Of a DNA stretch of 64,000 nt, positions 35,725-44,503 are shown one piece after another. How positions within the stretch are numbered: position 1 is the first letter of the stretch; every line of letters starts with the position of its first letter. The stretch spans positions 1,488,001 through 1,552,000 of the forward strand of contig NZ_RCST01000001.1 in the NCBI RefSeq assembly GCF_013141865.1. Direction: 5' to 3'. This stretch comes from Methylomonas sp. ZR1. GTDB taxonomy: Bacteria > Pseudomonadota > Gammaproteobacteria > Methylococcales > Methylomonadaceae. The notes under the pieces were generated by a model, which was given only the letters and a program-made list of their open reading frames with translations, did not search any database and had not been told where the DNA came from. A program made the position numbers and the translations under genes.

Positions 35725-36939
35725 ATGGGCAACGCTGAACCGGTACTTTCCCACTCCGCCCGGCGCTTAACTAAGCTAAAACGCCGCCGCAAGTTCTGGC
35801 TGCAAATTCACTTGTGGCTGGGCTTGCTGGCCGGTTCGGTTTTATTGATTGCCGGCCTGACTGGTAGCATCATTACCTTCTGGCAGGAGCTGGATGCGGT
35901 GTTGAACCCGACCATGCACCAGGTTTCGGCGGCGGCAGAGGGCGCAGCGGCTTACCGGCCGCTGGACGAGATTGTCGCGGCCGCCGATGCGGCGATGCCG
36001 GCCGACGCCAAACGCGGCTACATTTATTACCCGCGCCACGCCGAACAAGCCTTCTGGCTGTTTTACGAGCAGCCGGCCGGCGGCGAGGCACGTCAGCATA
36101 CCTGGAACGCCTTCGTCGACCCTTACACGGCCCGAGTCACGGGCATCCGCTTGTGGGAGCATGCGGACGATTTATTAGCCGGCAGCCTGATCGGTTTTGT
36201 ATTCAAGCTGCATTATGCCTTACTGCTGGATTGGGACGACGGCAGCTGGATCGTCGGTACCGTCGCCATTTTGAGTGCCATTTCAGTACTGACCGGTTTG
36301 ATTTTGTGGTGGCCGCTGACCGGACGCTGGCGCAGCGCGTGGACAATCAAACCGCGGGCCAGTGTCGAGCGCTTCAACCACGATCTGCACAAAACCCTGG
36401 GTTTTTACAGCGGCTTGATTCTGTTCGGGGTGATGCTGTCCGGGGTGTATTTCAATTTCGGCGAGCCATTTCGCGGGCTGGTCGATTGCTTCTCGTCAAC
36501 CAAGCCGCTGGAACAGTTTCATTCCGTCGCTCGCCCTGGCCCTAAGCCCCTCTCGGCAGAACAAGCCTTGACTCTGGCCGACCAAGCCACGCCGGCCGGC
36601 CAGTGGTATTGGCTGAAACTGCCCGATGCTGCCGATGGGACGTTCATTTTTACCAAACACGTTGATTTCGGCGGTGTGTTTCGCGGCCGTTGGCAAATAG
36701 TCTTAGACCAATCCGACGGGAAAATTCTGCATGTTGCCACGCCCTTGTCCGGCGGGGCCGGCAACGTGTTTTTACAGTGGCAGTGGCCGTTGCATTCCGG
36801 CCAGTTTCTGCGCCTACCGGGCCGTGTGCTGGTATTGGCCAGCGGGCTGGTTTGCGCGGCGCTGTTCGTCACCGGTTTGATTCGCTGGCTACAAAAGCGA
36901 AGGGCTGCAAAACAAGTGCGTATTCGAAAGCCTAACTAA
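35725..36939 (+). CDS. PepSY-domain membrane protein, iron-uptake associated
   Basis: About 404 residues from ATG 35725, 13 bases after the receptor stop and behind GGGGCAGGGG. Four membrane helices are visible (for example IHLWLGLLAGSVLLIAGLTGSII near residue 30 and VLVLASGLVCAALFVTGLIRWL near the end), with PepSY-like periplasmic segments between them. Such proteins often follow TonB receptors and are proposed to take part in siderophore-iron reduction or transfer; that role is inferred from context. It is the last gene of the fec-like unit. Confidence 0.87.
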   Translation: MGNAEPVLSHSARRLTKLKRRRKFWLQIHLWLGLLAGSVLLIAGLTGSIITFWQELDAVLNPTMHQVSAAAEGAAAYRPLDEIVAAADAAMPADAKRGYIYYPRHAEQAFWLFYEQPAGGEARQHTWNAFVDPYTARVTGIRLWEHADDLLAGSLIGFVFKLHYALLLDWDDGSWIVGTVAILSAISVLTGLILWWPLTGRWRSAWTIKPRASVERFNHDLHKTLGFYSGLILFGVMLSGVYFNFGEPFRGLVDCFSSTKPLEQFHSVARPGPKPLSAEQALTLADQATPAGQWYWLKLPDAADGTFIFTKHVDFGGVFRGRWQIVLDQSDGKILHVATPLSGGAGNVFLQWQWPLHSGQFLRLPGRVLVLASGLVCAALFVTGLIRWLQKRRAAKQVRIRKPN

Positions 36940-36957
36940 ACTTGTCGCAGGGCCGTA

Positions 36958-37094
36958 GGGGTGAGGCAAGAACCCCAACATGATGGCCTATCCCAATATT
37001 GATGGTCTAAAAGTGATCAATCACTTTATTGTTGGGTTGCTGATGGTTTGCGGGTGGTTTTATGGTTGTCGTGTTGCGGTTGGTGCCTCACCCC
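36958..37094 (+). repeat. Intergenic element with 11-bp perfect terminal inverted repeats
   Basis: GGGGTGAGGCA (36958-36968) and its exact inverse TGCCTCACCCC (37084-37094) bound a 137-base segment; the match extends imperfectly inwards (AGAAC/GTTGG). A second internal pairing, CCCCAACA with TGTTGGGTTG, is possible. No coding region is seen. The surrounding gap 36940-37313 holds only this element and the terminator of the efflux operon. Confidence 0.7.
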
Positions 37095-37233
37095 AACGAT
37101 AAACTCAGGGCGAACGGTTTTTGATACGGATCAGCGCTAATTGGCATGCGTAGGTTTGGACAGCGTTACACAAAGTAGCCGGCTAATTGCTTAGTCTCTC
37201 GTATTTGGATTGGCTCGGCGGGTGGGGGCGGGA

Positions 37234-37271
37234 TAAAAAAACGCCCCTGCCAACAAACTTGGTAGAGGCGG
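37234..37271 (-). terminator. Terminator of the RND efflux operon
   Basis: The stem CGCCCCTGCCAA / TTGGTAGAGGCG around CAAAC (37242-37270; two non-Watson-Crick positions) is followed on the minus strand by a run of seven T (plus-strand A run 37235-37241). It lies about 45 bases after the outer-membrane component's stop. Confidence 0.75.
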
Positions 37272-37313
37272 CGCGACAATCGCTAGAGGGTTAGCTATTG
37301 TAATCTTAGAAAC

Positions 37314-38783
37314 CTATTGGATAAGGCTAGTCTCCAGCTTACCCGCTGGGGCGGACGACTCCGCCCAACCGCCGCCCAAAGCCTTGTAAACCGCAGTCAA
37401 GGCGGTGGCGGTGGCGGTTTCGCTTTGCGCCAGCTGGCTTTGATCTTGCAACAAGCGAAGTTCGCTATCCAACACGGTCAGAAAATCCGCTATACCTTCC
37501 TGATAGCGCAGATGCGCCAGTGCCGCGGCTTTTTCGCTGGCCTGCGCCGCAGCCAGTAACGAGCCGCGGCGGGCGCGTTCTTGCCTGTAGCTGACCAGGG
37601 CGTTTTCGGTTTCTTCCAAGGCATTTAGTACGGTTTGTTCATACTGAGCCAGACTCGCTTCGGCACGGGCGTCGGCGGCTTTGATGCGGGCGTAGACCCG
37701 GCCTAAATCAAATGCTGCCCAGCTGATTTTCGGGCCAACTGAATAGGTTTCCGAGCCCGGAGCGACCAAGCCGGACAGCGTGCTGGCTTCCAGCGACAGG
37801 CTGCCGACGAACGTCACGCGCGGGAACAGGTCGGCCGTGGCTACGCCGATGCGGGCGGTGGCAGCGGCCAAGCTGCGTTCGGCGATACGAATATCCGGCC
37901 GGCGACGCAACAATTGTTCCGGGTTGCCGATCTGGATGGCATCTGGGGCTTTCGGTAAGGGTGCTGACTGCACCAAGGTTTTGGTCAAGGCGTCCGGCAT
38001 TTGCCCAGTCAAAACGCTGAGTCTATGGATGGCTTGCGCTATTGCGCTTTCCAGGCGCGGAATGGTGGCTTTGGTGCTTTCCAATTGCGCCAGCGCTCTG
38101 GACGTGTCCAGCTCGGTGCCACGGCCGTTTTCCAGTTTGACTTGGGTCAGTGCCAGGGTTTGGGCCTGGTTGTCGGCATTTTTGCGGGCGACCGCCAACT
38201 GGTTTTGCAAGCCGCGCAATTCAAAATAATTTCGGGCCGCTTCGGCAATCAGACTGACGCCGATGTCGCGCAGGCTAGCTTCTTGGGCTTCGACTTCGTC
38301 GTTGCTGGCCTCGACATTGCGCCGCACCCGGCCGAAGAAATCGATTTCCCAGGAAGCATCGAAACCGGTGTTGTACAGCTTCAATTCGCGTGGAAAAACC
38401 CCGGTGCGATTATTGAATGAGCCGGTACTGCGTTTTTGCTCGGTGTAATTGGCGTGCGAAGTGACGGTCGGTAACAGGTTCAGGCCGGTTTCCAGATACA
38501 AAGCGCGCGCTTCCGCCAGATTGGCGCGGGCGACTTTTAGCTCGTAGTTATGGCTGATGGTGTTATCGATCAAGGCGCTCAATTGCGGATCGTTGAACAG
38601 CTGCCACCACTGCTCTTCGATGCCGCGATCAGAAAATTCTTGGGCGTTGGCAAAACTGGCGGGTAAATCCGCAGTGGCCGGCAATTCATAATCCGGGCCA
38701 ACCGCGCAGCCGCCGAGCAGCACGCCGAGCAGGCCGGCAGCACTCAGGGCGTGATGCCGGCGTTTGGAGGGGCGCAGACTCAT
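37314..38783 (-). CDS. RND efflux outer-membrane lipoprotein (NodT/OprM family)
   Basis: A 489-residue TolC-like channel. The lipobox LLGGC (cleavage before the Cys near residue 26) predicts lipid attachment. Two OEP repeats follow, with long helices rich in Ala/Gln/Glu (for example AEARALYLETGLNLLPTVTSHANY and RRRPDIRIAERSLAAATARIGVATADLFPRV). It would form the outer-membrane exit duct of the tripartite pump. It overlaps the permease gene by four bases and is the last gene of the operon. Confidence 0.93.
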   Translation of the reverse strand: MSLRPSKRRHHALSAAGLLGVLLGGCAVGPDYELPATADLPASFANAQEFSDRGIEEQWWQLFNDPQLSALIDNTISHNYELKVARANLAEARALYLETGLNLLPTVTSHANYTEQKRSTGSFNNRTGVFPRELKLYNTGFDASWEIDFFGRVRRNVEASNDEVEAQEASLRDIGVSLIAEAARNYFELRGLQNQLAVARKNADNQAQTLALTQVKLENGRGTELDTSRALAQLESTKATIPRLESAIAQAIHRLSVLTGQMPDALTKTLVQSAPLPKAPDAIQIGNPEQLLRRRPDIRIAERSLAAATARIGVATADLFPRVTFVGSLSLEASTLSGLVAPGSETYSVGPKISWAAFDLGRVYARIKAADARAEASLAQYEQTVLNALEETENALVSYRQERARRGSLLAAAQASEKAAALAHLRYQEGIADFLTVLDSELRLLQDQSQLAQSETATATALTAVYKALGGGWAESSAPAGKLETSLIQ

Positions 38784-41700
38784 TTGTGGGCCTCGATTGC
38801 AGGTTGATGAGTGGTTAAGTCGGTGGCTGTGGGGCGCAGGCGTTGGGCGATGGCTTGTACCACCACATAAAACACCGGCGTTAATAACAAGCCGAACACC
38901 GTCACGCCGATCATGCCGCTGAACACCGCCGTACCCAGCAGACGCCGGGATTCGGCACCGGCACCTTGGGCAATCACCAAAGGAAACACGCCCATGATGA
39001 AGGCAAACGAGGTCATCAGAATGGGGCGTAAGCGGATGCGAGAGGCTTCCACGGCAGCTTCGAAGCGGTTAAGGCCGCTTTCCTGGCGCTGCTTGGCAAA
39101 TTCGACGATCAAAATGGCGTTCTTACTCGCCAGCCCCACCAGGACGATGAAGCCGATTTGCGTGAAGATATTGTTGTCCATATGGCTCAACCAAACCCCG
39201 GTCATCGACGACAAAATACACATGGGTACAATCAAAATCACCGCAAACGGCAGCGACCAGCTTTCGTATTGCGCGGCCAAGGCCAGGAAGACGAAGATCA
39301 CGCTGAGCGGAAACACCAGCATCGCCACATTGCCGGCCAAGACCTGCTGCAAGCTCAGTTCGGTCCATTCGAAATCAAAGCCCGGCGGCAACTCGGCGGA
39401 CAGCAATTTACTCATGGTGTCGATGGCTTGGCCGGAACTGATGCCGGGTAGGGTGCCGCCGTTAATTTCCGCGGCCGGATACATGTTGTAGCGGGTGATT
39501 TTGTCCGGGCCGGCGATTTCTTTCACCTCGCTGACCGCACCCAAAGGCACCATGCCGCCTTGGCGGTTTTTGGTCTTTAATTGGTCAATATCGCCCGGCA
39601 ACATCCTGAATGGGGCATCGGATTGGGCGGTGACTTGATAGGTGCGGCCAAAGGCGTTGAAGTCGTTGACGTACAAGGAGCCCAGATAAATTTGCAAGGT
39701 GTCGAACACGTCTTTCAACGGTACGTCCATCGCCTTCACCCGAGTTCTATCCACGTCCACAAACAATTGCGGCACGCCGGACCTAAATGTGCTGAACAAA
39801 CCTACCAAACCAGGCTGTTGATTACCCTTGCCCAACATTTCATTGGTGACGCGCTGCAATTCGTCCACGCCGGCGTTGTTTCTGTCCTCAATTTGCAGCT
39901 TAAAACCGCCGACCGAACTCATGCCGCGAATCGGCGGCGGCGCGAACACGGCGATGCGGGCGTTGGGAATCACGCTCAGGCGCTGTGTAAGGCTTTTGAC
40001 GATCTCGTCGGCATGCAATTCGGGGTGACCGGCCCGGTCGGTAAATTCGCCTAAGCGGGCGAACATGGTGGCCACATTGGACTGGTTAGCCCCGCTTAGC
40101 ACCGACCAACCGGCGTAGGCGTTGACGTGTTGTACGCCTTGCGTATCCAGAATGATCTTGCTGGCTTGTTGTACCACGTCCTGGGTACGAGCGAGCGAAG
40201 CGGCGTCGGGCAATTGCGCGTACAACACCAGGTAGCCTTGGTCTTGCTGCGGAATAAAACCGGTCGGTACTTTCTCAAATGCCAGGAAATTCAAGCCGTT
40301 CAGGCCGACATACAATGCAAGCACCAAGGCGGTCACGCGGATTAACCGGCTAACCAAGCGCGAATAGCCCAGGCTGAAACGCTCGAAAAACCGGTTAAAC
40401 GCGCCGAAAAACCAACCGAACAACTTGTCGAATACTTTGGTGAAAGTGTCTTTATTGTCATGAGCGCGATCCAGCAGCAGCGCGCACAAGGCCGGGCTCA
40501 GTGTCAACGAGTTAAACGCCGAAATCACGGTGGACACCGCAATGGTCAAGGCAAACTGCTTGTAAAACGCGCCCGATACGCCGGTGATAAAAGCAGTGGG
40601 CACGAATACCGCCACCAATACCAATGCCGTGGCAACCACCGGGCCTACTACTTCGGACATCGCCAGGCGCGTGGCGTCGCGAGCATGCAGGCCTTCGGCG
40701 ATATGCCGTTCGACGTTTTCCACCACAACGATGGCGTCGTCCACCACAATGCCGATAGCCAGCACCAAGCCGAATAGCGACAAGGTGTTTAAGGAAATCC
40801 CCAAAGCCGACATCACCGCAAAGGTGCCGATCAACGACACTGGCACCGCCAGCAACGGAATCACCGCCGCCCGCCAGTTTTGCAGGAACACGATCACCAC
40901 CAAGACCACCAACAGCAAGGCTTCGAACAGGGTCTCGACCACCGCGTCTATCGATTGCTCGACGAAGACCACGGTGTCGTACACCAATTTGTAATCCAAG
41001 CCTTCCGGGAAACGGGTCTTCAGCTTTTCCATCGCCGCCATTACCGCGTTTTTGGTGTCGATGGAGTTAGAGCCGGGCAGTTGGAAAATCGCCAGACCGA
41101 CCGTCTCGTCGCCGTCCAGATACAAGCCGGAATTGTAATCCTTGGCGCCCAGTTCGATGCGCGCCACGTCTTTGAGGCGCGTCACTTGGCCGTTTTCGCC
41201 TTGTTTGATGACGATCTCGCCGAATTGCTCGGGGGTGCTGAGGCGGCCCAGGGTGCTGACGGTGTATTGGTATTCCGCGCTGTTCGGTGAGGGTTGTTGA
41301 CCCACCACCCCGGCCGCCACTTGCACGTTTTGTTCGCGCACCGCATTCACTACCTCGGCGGCGGTCAGGTTGCGGGCGGCGATGGTTTGCGGATTCAGCC
41401 ACAGGCGCATGCTGTAGTCGCGGGCGCCGAATAGCAGAATATCGCCCACGCCGGGCAAACGCGCCAAGGTGTCGCGGATTTGCAGCAGCGCGTAGTTACT
41501 CATATAAACGCTGTCGTAGCGTTTATCCGGGGATACCAGATTAACCACTAGGCTTAAATCCGGGCTGCGCTTTTTCACGCTCAAACCTTGGCGGCGCACT
41601 TCTTCCGGCAACTTAGGTTCGGCCAGCGCCACCCGGTTTTGCACCAACACCTGGGCTTTATCCAGATTGGCGCCGGGTTTGAAGGTGACGGTCAAAGACA

Positions 41701-41971
41701 TCGCGCCGCTATTGGTGGACTGCGACGACATATACAACATGTCTTCCACGCCGTTCACTTCCTGCTCGATTGGTGTGGCCACCGTTTCCGCGACGACTTT
41801 GGCATTGGCGCCGGGATAGTTGGTGCTAACCACGACCGTGGGCGGAGCGATTTCCGGGTATTGGGCAATCGGCAGGCCGATCAGCGCCAAACCGCCGACC
41901 AACAGGATGACAATCGACAACACCGCCGCGAAAATCGGCCGGTCGATAAAAAAATGACTGAATTTATCCAT
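38780..41971 (-). CDS. RND multidrug efflux permease (HAE-1, AcrB/MexB type)
   Basis: A 1063-residue proton-driven inner-membrane transporter with 12 helices and two large periplasmic loops. Signatures are FFIDRPIFAAVLSIVILLVGGLAL at the N-terminus, the paired Asp of TM4 in GIVVDDAIVVVENVERH that carry protons, and GFKLQIEDRNNAG in the second loop. Length and motifs fit the hydrophobe/amphiphile exporters, so drugs, solvents or fatty acids are likely substrates. It overlaps the outer-membrane gene by four bases and follows the adaptor gene after three. Confidence 0.95.
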   Translation of the reverse strand: MDKFSHFFIDRPIFAAVLSIVILLVGGLALIGLPIAQYPEIAPPTVVVSTNYPGANAKVVAETVATPIEQEVNGVEDMLYMSSQSTNSGAMSLTVTFKPGANLDKAQVLVQNRVALAEPKLPEEVRRQGLSVKKRSPDLSLVVNLVSPDKRYDSVYMSNYALLQIRDTLARLPGVGDILLFGARDYSMRLWLNPQTIAARNLTAAEVVNAVREQNVQVAAGVVGQQPSPNSAEYQYTVSTLGRLSTPEQFGEIVIKQGENGQVTRLKDVARIELGAKDYNSGLYLDGDETVGLAIFQLPGSNSIDTKNAVMAAMEKLKTRFPEGLDYKLVYDTVVFVEQSIDAVVETLFEALLLVVLVVIVFLQNWRAAVIPLLAVPVSLIGTFAVMSALGISLNTLSLFGLVLAIGIVVDDAIVVVENVERHIAEGLHARDATRLAMSEVVGPVVATALVLVAVFVPTAFITGVSGAFYKQFALTIAVSTVISAFNSLTLSPALCALLLDRAHDNKDTFTKVFDKLFGWFFGAFNRFFERFSLGYSRLVSRLIRVTALVLALYVGLNGLNFLAFEKVPTGFIPQQDQGYLVLYAQLPDAASLARTQDVVQQASKIILDTQGVQHVNAYAGWSVLSGANQSNVATMFARLGEFTDRAGHPELHADEIVKSLTQRLSVIPNARIAVFAPPPIRGMSSVGGFKLQIEDRNNAGVDELQRVTNEMLGKGNQQPGLVGLFSTFRSGVPQLFVDVDRTRVKAMDVPLKDVFDTLQIYLGSLYVNDFNAFGRTYQVTAQSDAPFRMLPGDIDQLKTKNRQGGMVPLGAVSEVKEIAGPDKITRYNMYPAAEINGGTLPGISSGQAIDTMSKLLSAELPPGFDFEWTELSLQQVLAGNVAMLVFPLSVIFVFLALAAQYESWSLPFAVILIVPMCILSSMTGVWLSHMDNNIFTQIGFIVLVGLASKNAILIVEFAKQRQESGLNRFEAAVEASRIRLRPILMTSFAFIMGVFPLVIAQGAGAESRRLLGTAVFSGMIGVTVFGLLLTPVFYVVVQAIAQRLRPTATDLTTHQPAIEAHK

Positions 41972-41974
41972 GGC

Positions 41975-43222
41975 TTATTGCGCTCCCGGCGCGGCCAAAT
42001 CGATGCGTTCCGGATTGACTTTGGCGCCGGGTTTGAGCTTTTGCACGCCTTCTACTACCACCCAATCACCAGCTTGCAAGCCGCTGCGGATCACCCGCAA
42101 CTCGCCGATGCGTGAGCCGGGGGTAATTTGCCGATATTCGGCTTGGTTGTCTTGATTGATGACCCAGACAAACTGCTGCGCCTGATCGGTGGCGACGGCG
42201 CGGTCGGGCAGTAACAGGGCAGGGTAGGATGCCGAGGCCTGCACCCGTAAGCGCGCAAAAAAGCCTGGGCTGAGCAATTCGTCCGGATTGGCGAACACGC
42301 CGCGCAAGCTCAGGGTGCCGGTGGCGGCATCCTCGCGCGGGGCGATGTAATCCAGTTTGCCTTGATGCGGAAAATCGGTTTCGTCGGCCACCGCCAGTTG
42401 CACCGGCGTACCTTTCAAATCGGCGGCGCCTTGGCCGTGTTGCTGGGCATGCCGCCGATAACGTAACACCGATTGTTCGTCGGCATCTACATACACGTAA
42501 ATCGGATCAGTGGACACAATATTGGTCAGCACGGTGTCGTCGGCTTTGACCAAATTGCCGGCGGTGATCATCTCGCGGCCGACCCGCCCGCTGATGGGCG
42601 CGCGGATTTCGGTGTATTCCAGGTTTAATTTTGCGGTGTAGACGTTGGCTTCCGCCGATTCGACCGCCGCCGCTGCTTCGCGCAAGCCTTTGGTGCGCAT
42701 GTCGTATTCTTCCGCGGAAATGGCTTTGGCTTTGAACAGGTTTTCGGCGCGGGTCAAATCGTTTTTCGCCAGCTCGCGTTTGGTTTTAGCGCGCTCCAGT
42801 TCGGCTTGTGCGTAATTAAGCTGGGCTTTTAGCGGTTTAGGGTCTATTTGAAACAGCAAGTCGCCTTTTTTGACCTTGGCGCCGGCAGTGAAATTAACGG
42901 TGTCCAAATAACCGCCAACCCGGGCGCGGATGTCCACCGAGTTGATGGCTTCGATCCGGCCGGTGTATTCGTCCAATTCCGTCGTTTCGCGGTTTAAGGG
43001 CTGCGCGATTTTTACGTTGGGCGGCGGTGGCGCGGCTGTTGCGCCGGCAGGGGCTCCGGCATCGCCACAGCCAGCCAAAGTCAGTTGCAGGGCGATGCCG
43101 ACCACGCCGAGCTTTACCACATGTCGCAGTGCTTGGCGATGGGTTTGCCCTGCAAAATCAGCCGCTACCGGCGATGAAGGGGTCTGTTGGTCTGCAAGCG
43201 TCATGCGCGGGTTTTTTGCCAT
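41975..43222 (-). CDS. RND efflux periplasmic adaptor (AcrA/MexA type), lipoprotein
   Basis: A 415-residue membrane fusion protein. Typical blocks are RAR-VGGYLDTVNF, the lipoyl half-motifs with a coiled-coil hairpin between them (LFQIDPKPLKAQLNYAQAELERAKTKRELAKNDL), and the beta-barrel segment. A lipobox LTLAGC is found near residue 52, preceded by about 30 extra hydrophilic residues, so the true start may be later, though no internal ATG fits well. It is the first gene of the operon and is divergent from the TetR regulator. Confidence 0.92.
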   Translation of the reverse strand: MAKNPRMTLADQQTPSSPVAADFAGQTHRQALRHVVKLGVVGIALQLTLAGCGDAGAPAGATAAPPPPNVKIAQPLNRETTELDEYTGRIEAINSVDIRARVGGYLDTVNFTAGAKVKKGDLLFQIDPKPLKAQLNYAQAELERAKTKRELAKNDLTRAENLFKAKAISAEEYDMRTKGLREAAAAVESAEANVYTAKLNLEYTEIRAPISGRVGREMITAGNLVKADDTVLTNIVSTDPIYVYVDADEQSVLRYRRHAQQHGQGAADLKGTPVQLAVADETDFPHQGKLDYIAPREDAATGTLSLRGVFANPDELLSPGFFARLRVQASASYPALLLPDRAVATDQAQQFVWVINQDNQAEYRQITPGSRIGELRVIRSGLQAGDWVVVEGVQKLKPGAKVNPERIDLAAPGAQ

Positions 43223-43250
43223 TGCCGTGTACTGCCTTAGTCGTGGTTTA

Positions 43251-43282
43251 ACTAAAAATGGTAATATCTATTACCGTTTAGT
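43251..43282. promoter_or_regulatory. Palindromic operator candidate between efflux operon and TetR gene
   Basis: GGTAATA-TC-TATTACC (43260-43275) is a perfect 7+7 palindrome. Flanks ACTAAAAAT and GTTTAGT extend the symmetry. It lies 29 bases upstream of the adaptor start and 50 bases upstream of the regulator start, where one dimer site could repress both genes. Confidence 0.7.
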
Positions 43283-43331
43283 CTAGGTTATCATCTTTAT
43301 CCAAGTCAATTCATTTCGCGAATCACACAGC

Positions 43332-43949
43332 ATGGTTAAATGTGGACGTCCCTGTAAGGGCGATGAACAGCAAAGTCGGGATCGATTACTCGATGCAGCC
43401 TTACAGCTTTTTCTTGAAAATGGTTACGGAAACCTGAGTATGGAAACCATCGCCCGCGATGCGCGGGTATCGCTGCGGACGATCTATAGCCAATTCGGCG
43501 GCAAAGCCGGCTTGTTCGGCGCGTTGATCCGGCGTTGCAGTGATCAATTTATCGGTAGCCTGTCCGACGATTGCGCATTGGAAGAGGCGTTGACCAATTT
43601 TGCCCGGCAGTTTTTGTATCGGATTACCCGTCCGGATGTATTGCGGATGCGGGCGATATTGATCGGCGAATCACCTCGTTTCCCTGATCTGGCGACACAA
43701 TTTTACGAGCAAGGACCGCGCCGGACGCTGGGATTGTTAGCGCAGTTTTTTATCCGCCAGCAACAGGCCGGCTTAATGATAGATTTGGACCCGTATTTCC
43801 TTGCCGACCAATTCATCAGTGCGGTGCGTGGCGAACGCTTACAGCGCTTACAACTGGGTTTGGAGCCGACGCCCGACGAAGCGGAGATAGACGTTTGGGT
43901 GCGTCAGTCTGTCAGCTTGTTTTTGCACGGGTGTCTGGTAACCCGTTAA
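43332..43949 (+). CDS. TetR/AcrR-family repressor of the efflux operon
   Basis: A 205-residue regulator. The N-terminal helix-turn-helix is clear (LSMETIARDARVSLRTIYSQFGGKAGLFGALI, about residues 35-68). The C-terminal domain resembles TetR_C proteins of AcrR type. It is divergently transcribed from the RND operon, and a near-perfect palindrome lies between them, so it probably represses both. The inducer is unknown. Confidence 0.9.
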   Translation: MVKCGRPCKGDEQQSRDRLLDAALQLFLENGYGNLSMETIARDARVSLRTIYSQFGGKAGLFGALIRRCSDQFIGSLSDDCALEEALTNFARQFLYRITRPDVLRMRAILIGESPRFPDLATQFYEQGPRRTLGLLAQFFIRQQQAGLMIDLDPYFLADQFISAVRGERLQRLQLGLEPTPDEAEIDVWVRQSVSLFLHGCLVTR

Positions 43950-44503
43950 GGCATTTCATGTGTCGGGCCGGCGGCATCCGTCAGACCTCGCAGTTAATCC
44001 ATTCCGGTAACGGGGTTCCGGATTTCGCGGCGGTGACGATCATCAAGGTCCGGTTGTAGTGGGCAACTTTTTTCGGACACCGAGATAGGTCGTTGGGCTG
44101 CTATTTTCATTTCCTAGCAACAGGGCGGCAGGTAAGCCCATGGCTAATGACAAGCGCCGCATATTCGAGAAGTTGACAATATAGTCGGTCACAGCGCGAA
44201 AAGCCGCGGTTTGCTCAAACTAGAAACCTAATTAACGCGCTTGAATTAAAGCTAGGCAAATTTTTGCGTTCGACTCATTTTAAATCGACTATGTTATTTC
44301 CATACCGTTCTTGTGGTCTGTCGGAAACTATCCTTTGCGGCAACTGAACTGAACGGTTATGATCGGGCCGCTATTTTGTCTGAGCACGCTAATCCGCATC
44401 GAGTAACCGCCAGACGGGCCGCGTTAGTCATAACTGACCTAGCGGCCTTAAGACAAAAAGCGGACAGGCGACCATTTCCATTCATGTCAGCAATTGGAAT
44501 CGT
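43950..44503. other. Intergenic region upstream of the two-partner secretion locus
   Basis: About 550 bases without a supported gene. A short frame overlapping the TpsB start lacks motifs. An inverted pair, CCGCTATTTTGTCT (44368-44381) and AGACAAAAAGCGG (44451-44463), could form a stem with a long loop ahead of the TpsB gene. I see nothing else. Confidence 0.5.
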
